The notes beneath the pieces were generated by a model, which ran no database searches, was not told the DNA's origin, and was given only the letters and a program-made list of their open reading frames with translations. The position numbers were made by a program, and so were the translations under genes. A stretch of 64,000 nt of DNA from Nothopassalora personata (Eukaryota > Ascomycota > Dothideomycetes > Mycosphaerellales > Mycosphaerellaceae). Positions 29,327-40,230 of the stretch are shown here, piece by piece (position 1 is the first letter of the stretch; each line of letters starts with the position of its first letter). The stretch is taken from NCBI GenBank assembly GCA_033816765.1, contig CM066292.1, positions 3,100,001 to 3,164,000 of the forward strand, read 5' to 3'.

Positions 29327-31500
29327 GACTGGGTAGTCGGGCGCGGTGGCATCTGGTAGTTCCAGAGCTCACACTCCTTGTCGGTCAGCTGGTGACCTGG
29401 CTTGCGGCACTTCTTGCACAGTCTCTCCTTCATGCAACGCTCAGTCTCAGCGTCGTCAAGAAGAGTGAGGTGCTTGAACTCAGCTGGGCGAGAGTCCCAT
29501 GGCAGGCGGTCCACCTTGCGGCGATTCTTTGAGCCGCCTCCGCCAGATCCGGCTGGAGTGGTGCCGTTGGGCTTGTCGTCCTTCTTGTCGTCCTTCTTGT
29601 CGTCCTTCTTGGCCGTAGACTTCTTCTTCGGGTGAAGAGTCTCGGCGACCTTGAAATCCTCCTCAGCCTTGAACAGGGCATCGACTGCTTCGCTGAGGGT
29701 CTTAGGGTTTGCTTGCTGATAGCGGATCAGATAGCGGTAGTTGAGCTTGCGCATGAGGTTGTCCATAGCGTCTTCTCCGGTCATGCGCATCAAGTTGGCA
29801 TAACGGCGCCACTCGCGGTAGAGTTCGGCGAAGGAGTCCTTGGAGTTGTCCTCTGGCTGCTTCAACACAGCCATGTTGTCGCGAGCGCGGCCGACGGGGT
29901 TGCGATCGCCGTACCACTCGATGAGAGACTTCATCATCTTGTTGACTGATGAATACGGGCGCTCGCTTCCGCTCATGATGCCTGCGATGGATGGAACCTT
30001 CGGGTTGAGCAGCGCCCAAGCGCCTCCGTCGGTGTAATCCAGTATGAACTTGAGCACGGCATCCTTGTCACGGAACGTGGTGGCGGCGAGCTTGGTCTCC
30101 AGTGCGCTGAGCCACTTCTCAAGCGATGGTCCCTTCAGGTCGCCTTCCTTGCTGAGGTCGCCTTGAAACTTATGCTTGGGGCCTTCGACACTTCGGTCCG
30201 TCTTCCAAGGACGATCGAGTGACTCGTCGATGTCCAGGATGTTGTTGAAGTTGATCTTGGTGACCTTCTTGGTCTTCTTGGACTTGCGGCGGCGAGCGCG
30301 GCGGTCATCGTCTGAGGACTCGTCGCTGCTACTGTTGCTGCTGCTGTCACTGCTATCCGGATCGTATCTCGGCTTCCTGCTCTTGCGCTGCTTGCCAGCC
30401 CTGTCCTTCTTGCTAACCTCTTCACCTGACTCATCGGATGAGTCTCCGCCGCTGGACTGCTTGCCAGTCCTGCCTTGGTCCTTCGGCGGTGATGGCTCTC
30501 TTCCAGCACGTCGACGAGAGATGGAACGTGAGAGCGAGGAGCGACGATCCTTGCCTCGTGCTTCGGTGCGCCCACGCTGCTCGGCTGCTTCGAGCTCCTT
30601 AGCATGCGCGTTGCGAAGGGCTTGGATGTCGCGCTCGTGATCGGCAACGGCTTCTTCGTAGTTGTCCACTTCACGCTCCAGCTCTCCAATGCGAGCCTCT
30701 CGCTCCTTGACCCAGACCATTGCTTGCTTGGCATGCTCGTACGCTTTCTGGGAGTCAGTTGGAATGGGCAGGGCCTTAAGTGCATCGAGTTCGATCTTGA
30801 CGGTGTCCAGGTCCTTGATAACTGTCTCGCGCTCAGCGCTGGCGGTGTCACGATCGGCGGTGACTTTAGCCAGGTGGTCGCGCAGGTCCTTTTGCTGGGC
30901 ATCGGAGGCCTTCAGTAACTTGTCCAAGTCCGACACCTGCTTCTTCGCATCCCCGAGATCCTTTTGAACCTTGTCGAGTTCCTTCTGAACTTTGTCTCCA
31001 TATTCTTGGCTCTGGTGACAGCTCGTGTACAACATCTCTGCAAGCTTCGAGACGTTGCGGTATTCCTGTTCGCCGCGGCGGAGGATGAAGTGGATGGCGG
31101 GAGGTGCGGAAACGTCGCTGCCGTACAGCTTCTCGAACTTCTCGATATCGAGTTGAGTGAGGGACTTGAGTGTCGCTCGATAGGTCTTCGCGACTTGTTG
31201 TGCTTCCTCGGCTCCCTCTTCTGCTTCGTCCGTCGCTGCATCGTCCATGTAGTCCACGGCTACCATAGCCTCCTTGCCTTCTTCCTCGATGATCTCGTCG
31301 TCGTGTAGGAAATCGCTGATGTTGAGGTATGGCTGTGGATCAGTGACGGGCTTGCCTAGTTCAATCATCTTCTGATACTGGCGGTCTTGTTCTTGCTCTT
31401 GCGTCGCATCGCGACCTTGAGTCTGTGTGTTGAGCACCGACTCGCGTTGCACCACTGGTCGCATTGCCAGCAGCGACTGGCGTCCATTCTGACGCACCAT
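29314..31500 (-). CDS. Gypsy-1 gag polyprotein
   Basis: ATG at 31498-31500, 728 residues. An acidic N-terminal third is followed by a long coiled coil (about 165-320, with heptad-like Leu in KVQKELDKVQKDLGDAKKQ). An Arg/Ser-rich and acidic low-complexity linker (about 325-425) leads to the capsid-like retrotransposon gag region (about 445-640, SLEKWLSALETKLAATTFRD to YRYLIRYQQANPKTLSEAV). A Lys/Asp repeat (DDKKDDKKDDK) precedes a zinc knuckle, CKKCRKPGHQLTDKEC, spaced C-X2-C-X4-H-X6-C rather than the usual X4. It is the structural protein of the particle. It stops at 29314 and pol follows in the -1 frame. Confidence 0.93.
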   Translation of the reverse strand: MVRQNGRQSLLAMRPVVQRESVLNTQTQGRDATQEQEQDRQYQKMIELGKPVTDPQPYLNISDFLHDDEIIEEEGKEAMVAVDYMDDAATDEAEEGAEEAQQVAKTYRATLKSLTQLDIEKFEKLYGSDVSAPPAIHFILRRGEQEYRNVSKLAEMLYTSCHQSQEYGDKVQKELDKVQKDLGDAKKQVSDLDKLLKASDAQQKDLRDHLAKVTADRDTASAERETVIKDLDTVKIELDALKALPIPTDSQKAYEHAKQAMVWVKEREARIGELEREVDNYEEAVADHERDIQALRNAHAKELEAAEQRGRTEARGKDRRSSLSRSISRRRAGREPSPPKDQGRTGKQSSGGDSSDESGEEVSKKDRAGKQRKSRKPRYDPDSSDSSSNSSSDESSDDDRRARRRKSKKTKKVTKINFNNILDIDESLDRPWKTDRSVEGPKHKFQGDLSKEGDLKGPSLEKWLSALETKLAATTFRDKDAVLKFILDYTDGGAWALLNPKVPSIAGIMSGSERPYSSVNKMMKSLIEWYGDRNPVGRARDNMAVLKQPEDNSKDSFAELYREWRRYANLMRMTGEDAMDNLMRKLNYRYLIRYQQANPKTLSEAVDALFKAEEDFKVAETLHPKKKSTAKKDDKKDDKKDDKPNGTTPAGSGGGGSKNRRKVDRLPWDSRPAEFKHLTLLDDAETERCMKERLCKKCRKPGHQLTDKECELWNYQMPPRPTTQSEKA

Positions 31501-31719
31501 CTCGTTACCTTGGGCGCGATGGGGTGTCGCGCTTGTTGACTTGGGGTGTTGACTTTAACTTGGGCACGTCTTCTCTGCGTGCGTTTGTTGACTTAACTTG
31601 AGTGCGTTTGTCGTCGCACTTTTCTTGGAGTCGCACTCGGCCTGTGGACTCAACGCGCTTGTCGCGTTACTTGATCTGCCCTTCGCAGATCCTTCGCAGC
31701 TTGTCTGCGGAAAAGAATG

Positions 31720-31728
31720 GTCTAACAA
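31720..31728 (-). promoter_or_regulatory. Gypsy-1 self-priming primer-binding site
   Basis: Just inside the 5' LTR the coding strand reads TTGTTAGAC, the exact reverse complement of GTCTAACAA inside the LTR (31761-31769), near the expected RNA start 30-40 nt after the TATA box. No tRNA-type TGG start follows the LTR. This matches Tf1/sushi-type self-priming. Confidence 0.75.
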
Positions 31729-31730
31729 AG

Positions 31731-31891
31731 TGTAAGGGCACCTGCTTAGGTAGTACGAAGTTGTTAGACAAGCTATCTAAGAGGTGCGCGAGGCGCGAGA
31801 AGTTAATATACAAGCCGAGGCACGCGGGTCGGCCCGGGCCCGGTCACGTAACTCGCCACGTTCACTCGCTGTGCGGCCATGGGCCGTCACA
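31731..31891 (-). repeat. Gypsy-1 5' LTR (161 bp)
   Basis: Promoter copy of the LTR, identical by eye to the 3' copy. The target duplication gaagg follows at 31892-31896. Confidence 0.95.
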
Positions 31892-31896
31892 GAAGG

Positions 31897-32220
31897 AGCT
31901 ATATAAGATAGAGTAGAACTAAGAAGACGAGTACTATAATTACGGTTACTAGATTCTAGTTATAGCTAGTACTTTACTTAGACTTAAACTAGTTTAAGCG
32001 TAGTTATTACTTACTTTAGTTATAGACTTCTAGTTTCTAGTTAATTTTTCGGCTATAACTATAGCCTATAGGCATTAGTTTCTAGTTCTAGTTAGTATCT
32101 ATAAGGACTATAAGGGGATGTCGTAATATATAGTACGCCTACGATCTTCTAATTGTAGATAAACTAAAGCTTACCTTCTTCTATAGACGCTATACGCGTC
32201 GCTTAGTATACGTATACGCG
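31897..32220. repeat. RIP-saturated relic ending in an LTR fragment
   Basis: AT-rich RIP DNA. From about 32,098 to 32,220 it matches, in inverted orientation, the 32,580-32,715 part of the next repeat, and in direct orientation 62,929-63,060. It is cut off exactly where the next repeat begins. Confidence 0.7.
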
Positions 32221-32688
32221 TGTTAGGTTTAGTATAACCTAGATATATTATAAGTTAAGAAGATAAGCTTAATTAGGTTTATTCTCGGGCTAATAAGACG
32301 TCGAGGGAGAGTAATAAAGTAGTAGTTATCTTAGTCTTATAAATACTTAAGAAATAGTATAGTAGAGATTAGATTTCGGTATATTCTAAATAGTAATATT
32401 AAATAGTAAGTTAAACACGTTAAAACTAGAAGGGATTCTTAGCGTTTCTAAATATAAAGGAAATTATTCTTTAAATAGAGTAATACTCTATTATAACTCT
32501 ATCTACTTATAAGGGTAGCCTATAGCTAACCCTTACATATAATGCGGCTATACCCGGCTTAGTATACCGCACGTAACGCGGATGCGTACACTAGGAGACG
32601 CGTATAGCGTCTATAGAAGAAAGTAAGCTTTAGTTTATCTACGATTAGAAGATCGTAGGCGTACTATACATTACGACATCCCCTTATA
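32221..32688. repeat. RIP-mutated LTR-like repeat, 468 bp, orientation unresolved
   Basis: Bounded by TGTTAGG and ACGACA (TG...CA). Its first 240 or so bases match the start of the repeat at 41,217; its last 180 match 62,953-63,120 inverted. A segment shared with the LTRs of elements A and B, and the purine run AAGGGGA read on the minus strand outside 32,688, argue for minus orientation. The possible gag-side position of the matching repeat at 62.9 kb argues for plus. Confidence 0.6.
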
Positions 32689-33127
32689 ACCTAACGGTCC
32701 TTATAAAGATATACTTACGTTATCTCCTATACTTCGTAACTAGTAAGTATTTACTACGCTTATTGCTTACGATATACTTACTAACCGTATAGTAGACGAG
32801 CTAGATACGTATAATAGTATTACTACCGGCGAGCTACTTAAGAAGTACGGACGATATAGGATAAGTAGGTACCTATATATTAGTAATACTAGTATCGCTA
32901 TTATATAGCTAGTAGCTCGCCTACGTACCGCTCGCGCCTACCGTAATAAGCTTATCTAGGGGCTTAGTAATCCTCCTACTAAGGAGGAGTATAATACTCT
33001 AGATAAGTAGTACCGCCTATATACCTAGCTAGGTAAGTAGATCTTAGGTATAAGTACTACGCCTCGTAAGCGCTCCGTACGCTCGCCGCGTATAGTATAC
33101 TATTACTCCTCGTATAAATTAGCTAAC
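32689..33127 (+). pseudogene. RIP-damaged frame of unknown function, first part
   Basis: Reading plus from about 32,760, a frame broken only by RIP-type TAG codons runs up to the target duplication ctaac, and continues in the same frame at 40,611 on the far side of element A. It includes ELLKKYGRYRISRYLYISN and GLSNPPTKEEYNTLDK. The continuity shows that A was inserted into an already existing coding sequence. I do not recognise the protein. Confidence 0.4.
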
Positions 33128-33546
33128 TGTTACGATCTAAGCGCGATAGGCATAAGGCTCCCCCGCACTAGCACGTAACGTCATTAGGATCCGTGTCTAG
33201 GCTCCCCCGCACTAGCACGTAACGACATTAGGATCCGTGTCTCGTGACACAGATCTTCTATATAGAGAATCTATCGCTCCCTCGATAGACACTATAGACC
33301 CTTTAGATCTATAGGATCTATAGGTAGACACCATAGATCTAGATGATGTACTCTTTGTATTTAGGAACGCTAAGAACCCTTATGGTTTCGATGCGTTCAA
33401 CTTATGTTACTATCTTACTAATTGGAATATAACTCTTATTTCTATTATTCATCTTCGCTTAGCTTACTTTAGCCTCTCTAAAGAATACCGCTACGTAACT
33501 TAACTTATCTCTCTTTTAAGACTAGCCCTAGAACGAGACAATAACA
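33128..33546 (+). repeat. Element A 5' LTR, with a 44-bp tandem duplication
   Basis: Matches 40231-40605 apart from RIP-type transitions and one extra 44-bp unit (33155-33198 repeated at 33199-33242), which explains the length difference. Confidence 0.88.
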
Positions 33547-33689
33547 TTTTAAACGCCCTTAGGATAAGCGCTACTTAAGTAGCTAGTAGGGGAACACCCG
33601 CCCCTAGCGAAGTAGGAAGCATCCGCCGTGCGCTACTACAATAGACCACTACGAAGGACGATAAGTCTAATGACGATAACGAGCCTACT

Positions 33690-36600
33690 CTAAGGAAGAA
33701 CGACGTTAAGGCTACTAAGCCAGACCTCTTCTATAGAGACAGAGCCAAGTTCGACGACTAGATCAATTAGATAGATATGTATCTTATGTTTAACCTAGTT
33801 AATGCTAATAAAAGAACTGTCTTCGCTATTACGTACCTTTGCGGAAGTGCGTAGAACTAGATCAAACCTTACCTTAAGGAATACCTTAAAGGTATAGGAC
33901 GATTAGACCCTACCAGAATGTTTAGGAGCTATACCCTTTTTAAAGAAAAGATAAAGTCAATCTTTAGAACCTCGAACGAAGTCTAACAGGCTATACAAAG
34001 TATTTAACACCTAAAGCAGAAGACGTCTACTTTAGAGTATACCGCTAAATTTAAAGAATACGGACAAATCACCGGATAGAACTAGACGGCGTTAATGACT
34101 ATATTCCGACGTAGACTTAAGGACTCCGTTAAGGACGAGTTAATAAGACACGGGGGACGGATCACTAACTTCAAAGAGCTAATAAAGGCGTCGATTAACA
34201 TCGATAACTAGCTCTAGGAACGATACTAGGAAAAGAAATACGACTCTAAGGTAGGAGGTATAGTAGGATACGCTCCGGATCGTAGACCCTTAGGAGGATA
34301 CGTTACAAAGGGAGAATTCTTACGACAAAGCCAGCCCTACTATAGACCACAGCTAATAGAACTAGACGTTACCTAACGAGGACGGAGGATCGACAAGAGT
34401 AGGGGCTACGGAAAGCCCTTTAAAGGAAAAGGAAAACTTACATACTATGCCTATAGTAAGGAAGGCTATATAGCGCGGGATTGCCGCGGTAAAAATATAG
34501 TGCGCCGCGAGCAGTTTAATATAATGTAACTAAAGGTAGGCAAATCTAGGAGTAGTATTAGACCCCGACAATTTAACTATACCTAGAGAGTAGAGGAGAA
34601 GGATAGTAACCGGGTTGCGACGCCTCTCCTAGACCCCTTACAAGGACGAGGAGGATACTATATTCAATAATATACACCACCACCGAATAACTAACAATTA
34701 AAGACTACTAGATTGTTTAGCATAATAGCACGAGGAGTTAACTATAAAGTTGAGAAGGAATCTCGACACGGTTACGGAAGCCTTTATTAGCAATTCTATT
34801 ACTAGGACTCGTATTAAACCTACTACGACGCTAAGTTAGGCGCAGGGTACTAGCTACGATAACTAGTAGGAACCCTAGGAGCTTAACACGGACAAAATAA
34901 GCTCTAAGAAGTAGACATAGACGAATCTTGCTTCGATAACGACAATAAAGAAAACTAGGATCTAGAATGGGACGGACGCTAGTCACTAGTACTAGAATAA
35001 CAAATAAACGAACTAGATACTATCGAAGAAGATTACGTACCGGAGGAGTTAAGCGAGGACTTATCTGAAGAAGAAGAGAGCGACACCGACGACGAAAACG
35101 AAGTATACACATTTACGGTAGATGCGCTAAAGAAACTCTATAAGTTAATTATCTACCTCTAACGAAGGCACGAAGAATTCCTACTAAAGTTCTTAGGGAA
35201 ACAATACCTAAACCCTAACGAATTCGATAAGACACTCGATATAATAAGGGGCATAGTATAGGGCTACCTAACTATAAACAATACTAAGAACTTAGCTAAA
35301 GCGGTTATCGAACGACTACCTATAGGAAGCCGAATAACGGACACCGGATACCTAACACCGGTAGGAACTTTCGTCTTAAACGAACTACGAATAGTAGTAT
35401 AGTACGTACGGGCTCTCTACTTAGAATCGTAGAAGATCTAGGAACGTAATAGACTACAAGTGTAGACATAGGGCAACGGGCTACAGGTTCTAGCCGAAGC
35501 CTCTAGGTACGAAGCATAGTAAACTACATACTATTCGGGAAAAGGATTATTGATTGATTGATTGATTGATTATTCCATTAACGTGCTATTTGAGTCAAAG
35601 ACTATGCAACACGGGTCTCGAGAACGAGACCAAAATTTGAGAGAAGGAGAAAAGCCCCGTCGTACCCCGGACGTAAAAACTCCTTAAAAGATGCGAGCAA
35701 CGCTCGCTATTCGAACCGTAAATCGAATATATTGCGGCGTAGTACGCGCGTACCCGGTAGTCGTGTCTTGTCGAGAATTGCGGTTTGTCGCCTTGCCCCG
35801 GGCGAGACAAGTTAGGATTAGCTCCCTAGGAATAAGCGACTAAAGGAAGTTATATAATACTTAGGCTCACGTATCGACATTAAATACAGTTTTCTAGACA
35901 TAAGCAATCGTTAACGGACATAAGATTAGTGTTATAATTAACTTAGGAGTAGCGGGGAATTTTATCTCCGAGTCTTTCGTAAGAAGAAACGGGTTCGCTA
36001 CCCTAAAGAAGAAATAGGGTTACGAGTTAATCGCGGTAAACGGATTATCGTTACCTAGCGTAGAATAGGAGACGATACTATTGCTACTAGCTATCTAATA
36101 GTACTACGAGAATATTACCTTAGATGTTACTAATATAGCTAGTTATAACATAGTATTAGGTACGCCTTAGTTAAGAAAGTATAATCTAGTAATCGACTAG
36201 AGAAGAGGAGTACTTACATTTAGGGAATACGACTACATTATCGACATTTAGCCTACGTATCGATAGCGGACGATAGTAGATAAGGTAAGGAAACAGCGTA
36301 ACGTATTCGAGCTTACGCCGACTAGAAGGATAGAAGAACTACCTTCGACCGGGACAGACACTAGCGTAGGGCCGCCGGGTTACGAAGTTACTAGAAGTAA
36401 TAGAAGTAACGTACTATCGAAGAATACTAACATCTTAGAGTTAAGTATTCCTAAGGAGTATCGTAAGTAGTCGCGACTCTTTAAAGAGGAGAGAGGCAAA
36501 ACCGCCTTACCTAAGTACCGCCTATAGGATTATAAGATTAACATTTAGCTAGGGAAAGAGCCTCTATAGGGACCCCTATATTAAATGTCTAAGAAAGAGC

Positions 36601-39198
36601 TATAGACCCTACGAGAATAGCTAAAGGAGAAGCTAGCTAAAGGATAGATAAGAAGATCCACCTTAAGTATAGGAACTCTATATATGTTCGTTCTAAAAGT
36701 AAACGGGAAGTTACGACTCGTATAAGACTATAGGAAGTTAAACGAGATTACGATTAAGAACCGATACCCGCTACCTAATATCGAAGAAGCATAAGATAGA
36801 TTAACCGGATCGGACTAGTACACGAAGATTAACCTACGAGATGCCTTCTATGCTATACGAATAGTAGAAGGAGAAGAATAGAAAACCGCTTTTAGAACAA
36901 GATACGGACTCTACGAATTCTTAGTTATACTAATAGGATTAACTAACGCACCCGCATCCTACTAGGACCTTGTTAACGAAACACTTAGAGACCTACTCGA
37001 CGTATGCGTTATCGCCTACATAGACGACATACTAGTCTATACAAAAGGATCCCTATAGGAGCATATAAGACAAGTCTAGGACGTCTTTAAACGACTTACA
37101 CGTTTAGGATTCAAGAGAGTACCTAAGAAATGCAAATTCTATAAGAAAGAAGTCAAATTCTTAGGCTTTATTATTAGTACTATAGGGATAACGATCGACC
37201 CTACGAAGACATAGTCAATTAGAGAATAGCTAGAACTAAAAACAGTTAAGGACGTATAATCATTCCTTAGACTAGCGAACTATAACCGGAAATTCATTAA
37301 GGACTACGTAAAGACAGCAGTACTAATAACGATACTTACGAGAAAAGACGTTACTTAGAAATAGGGAAAGGAATAGATTAAAGCGTTTAAGAAACTTAAG
37401 GAACAGTACGCTTTAGCCCCCACGCTTCGACTATTCGATAGTAGTAAGGAAGTCCACATCGAGACCGATGCGTCTAATATAGTAATAGGCGTATGTCTAA
37501 CGTAGATACACGATAGGTAGAGACACCTAGTAGCCTATTACTCCCGGAAAATAACTATAGCGGAATAGAACTACGACATCTATAATAAAGAGCTTCTAGC
37601 TATTATTGCTACTATATAATATTAGAGAGTATATGTCGAGGGCCTACCGAAGTTAACGATTCTTTCTAACTATAAGAATCTTACGTACTTTACGACGACG
37701 AAAGAACTTACCCGAAGGCAAGCCCGCTAGTCGGAGCTACTAGGACAGTATAAGTTCGAAATTAAATATACTCTAGGACGAGAGAATAGCCGCGCCGACG
37801 CGCTAAGCCGAAGAAGCGACTATATAGAAGGAAAAGAACTAGTGCAACACAAAATATTAAAGACGAACCCCGACGGAAGTCTTAGTACTAACATAAGAGA
37901 ATTTAACAATATCGTACGGATATTAGGCGATAGGGACGAACAATTCCCTATATCGTAAGGAAAATACTAAGTACCTAAGGATCGAGAAGAAGAATATATA
38001 CGACAACATCACGACGGACTAACTTATAGACACCCTAGAACTTTAAATACTATAGACCTAATATAACGCAGTTTCTCATTTCTATAGATAATACTTAAGG
38101 TGTTACGCTACATTAAACAATACGTACACTACTAACGAAACAAGGCTACGAGACATGTAAAATACGGTCACCTATAGTTTAGGACACTACTAACGAAACT
38201 ATAGGACGAAGTTATAATAGACTTTATTACGAAACTCCTACCGTTAAGAGATTAAATTACGAAACAACTATACGACATAATACTAGTTATAGTTAATAGA
38301 CTTACGAAATACGCACACTTCATTCCTACATTAGAGATATACAATGTAGAGCAGCTTAGATACCTCGTACTAGATAGACTTATCCGATACTACGGATTCC
38401 CTTAAGCGTTTATAACGGATAGAGACAAGCTATTTACATCGAACTACTAGAAGACGCTTATAGGAACGATCGGAATCAAACATAAGCTATTAATAGCATA
38501 TCATCCGGAAATAGACGGATAAACCAAAAGGATAAATTAAACGCTAGAACAATACCTACGACACTACATTAATTATGCATAAGACAACTAGGTTTCATTA
38601 CTACTAATAGCGTAGATTGCACTAAATAACTACAAATTAGAGACAACTTTAACGACACTATTTTATGCGAACTTTAGTAAAGATCCTAACCTATTTAGAA
38701 TACCTAGATCTTACCTATAAGCCGAAAGAGCAATCGTAACGACGGATACTCTTAAGGAAGTGCATAAAGAAACACGTAAGGCGATCGAAGATGCATAATA
38801 AAAACTGTCTCGATAACGGTAGGACACGAGAAAAATAGCACCTCTACTAAAAGAGGGGGATAAGGTCTATCTCCTTACAAAAACTTAAGAACAAGAAGAT
38901 AGACTAAGAAACTAGATTACGTTAAGGTCGGACCATTTTTTATCGATAAAGTTATAGGACTAGTTAACTACCGTCTACGACTGCCACCTAACGCAAAAAT
39001 CCACCTAGTCTTCTATATCTCTAAGCTAGAACCCGTAGACACCAAAACACCCTACTAGGAAAGCTTCTATTTCGAGCCGGAAGTAGAAAACAAATTTAAA
39101 GTCGAAAAAATCCTAGATAAGAAAGGTTAGCGATACCTTATTAAGTAGAAAGGATACGACGATTTAGAAAATACCTAGGAACTAAAGGCGAACCTTAC
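33690..39198 (+). pseudogene. Element A gag-pol, RIP-killed
   Basis: Translation reads through many TAG stops. Gag (about 33,700-34,560) ends in a knuckle-like YYAYSKEGYIARDC where Tyr codons replace Cys/His. Protease is near 35,900-36,200 (SYNIVLGTP). RT (about 36,650-37,250) has AYIDDILVYT intact. RNase H is near 37,440-37,900 and integrase near 37,980-38,850 (FITDRDKLF, YHPEIDG). A frameshift falls near 38,900, then the chromodomain (KFKVEKILDKKG) follows at 39,090-39,198. It is cut by the insertion at 35,550 and ended by the solo LTR. It is non-functional. Confidence 0.88.
35550..35813 (-). mobile_element. Short non-LTR-type insertion (SINE-like or truncated LINE) with (AATC)n tail
   Basis: A 264-bp segment absent from element B at the same place and flanked by a 7-bp duplication aggatta (35543-35549 and 35814-35820). 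On the minus strand it ends in repeated AATC units. It contains a GGTTCGAAT stretch resembling a pol III B box and two small hairpins (GCGAGC/GCTCGC and GGTCTC/GAGACC). CpA and TpG are normal, so it came after RIP of element A. SINE or 5'-truncated LINE cannot be separated here. Confidence 0.65.
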
Positions 39199-39514
39199 TG
39201 TTACGGTCCGGTACGATCGTGCACGTGGAAGAACTTCATTCGTTGGGAATAGGGACACGCGCTGCCAATGAGCGGGCGCTCTTGTGTGACTCAGAGCAGA
39301 GCGCTCTTAGTGCTCTACCGAGAGAGCAGGACAGACCGCGCCAAGACATGGCACTATATAGACGACGCTCTTTTGCAAGTAGATAGGAGCCTCGTGCTCA
39401 ACTCATTTTAAGTATACACCATATACTGTTTGGAACCACTACCTTCATAACTGATTGAGACATCCCTGCAAAGATCCAAGCCCGAGTTGTGATAACGTAC
39501 AGCGGTTCCTAACA
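39199..39514. mobile_element. Solo LTR (316 bp) of another LTR family
   Basis: TGTTACGG...CTAACA, flanked by the 5-bp duplication cttac (39194-39198 and 39515-39519), inside the chromodomain region of element A. Base composition is normal and a CTATATAGA box is present. It has no relative elsewhere in the window. Confidence 0.85.
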
Positions 39515-39704
39515 CTTACGAATTGCCGCTAGCTACTAAAAGATTTCTACTACCGCTAAGTAGCGGGAGCGCGCCGTTAACCGGTTCCGCTACTACATCA
39601 TTAAGAAAACCCTAGAATCTATTATCAGCGAAACTATCTATAGCGCTCCGAGTTAGAGGACTTAGGGCAAGACCGGAATTAGGTATAGGTTCGAGTAGCA
39701 AGCC

Positions 39705-40154
39705 CTACGCTACTAGCTCCCGATCCGCCGCTTCCTCCTCCTCGATCTCTCGCTCCTTAAGAGTACGACCCTCCTCTACCTTACGGTTAATAGCATCTAA
39801 CTGCTTCCGAAGACGCATCTCCTTCGTATGCGCCTCTATTATTTTCGCCGAAGCTTCCGAAAGAGCCTCCTTCGTACGATCGAGATCGGCTAACAACTTC
39901 TTTCGCTAATCCCCGAGCTTCTTCTACTCTACCTTAGTTACCTTCGCATCGCACCGCGCTACGTTACTAAGATAGTAATAGGAACACTTTCCGGACAAGA
40001 TATGCACACGGTACACTAGGTTGTTCTTCGTATACCGAGAATAAGGCTTTATAACTTCTTCTCCGAGGCGATAGACGCGGTTTATACGGTTCTTTTGTTT
40101 TCGAGTAGATAACGCGTCTAAGGGCACGATGAGAGTAGGAAGAAGGGAAGACAT
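39705..40154 (-). pseudogene. Antisense zinc-cluster-like / coiled-coil frame of element A
   Basis: Opposite in direction to gag-pol, just inside the 3' LTR, an ATG at 40154 opens 76 codons. Two RIP-type TAG codons follow, and the same frame continues for 63 more codons. Residues Tyr/Cys at spacing X2-X6-X8-X2-X7 occupy zinc-cluster positions, with the Tyr codons being TAT/TAC (RIP products of TGT/TGC). A strongly helical Lys/Glu/Leu-rich stretch (LADLDRTKEALSEASAKIIE) follows, a probable coiled coil. It resembles zinc-cluster plus coiled-coil proteins common in ascomycete genomes; whether it belongs to the element or was captured is unknown. Confidence 0.55.
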
Positions 40155-40230
40155 CCTTACCTATAGACGAAGTAGGAAACGTTAAGGTTATAACTAGTCT
40201 CGGGACGAGACTAGGCCGGAAGGAGGATAG

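Larger units (their letters stand above)
24490..31891 (-). mobile_element. Gypsy-1: intact Ty3/Gypsy chromovirus-type retrotransposon
   Basis: A 7,402-bp element in minus orientation. Its two 161-bp LTRs are identical by eye, begin TGTGACGG and end CTTACA on the coding strand, and are flanked by a 5-bp target duplication, gaagg (24485-24489 and 31892-31896). It has a self-complementary primer site, a polypurine tract, an open gag frame and an open pol frame with a chromodomain. CpA and TpG are at normal levels, so RIP has not acted on it although it sits in RIP-saturated DNA. Identical LTRs point to a recent insertion. Confidence 0.95.

Noticed and set aside
33155..33242. Minisatellite
   Set aside because: Only two 44-bp copies, inside one LTR of element A; treated as an LTR-internal duplication.
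35595..35810. 71-codon minus frame
   Set aside because: It lies wholly inside the short AATC-tailed insertion, whose borders and tail indicate a non-coding or truncated element.
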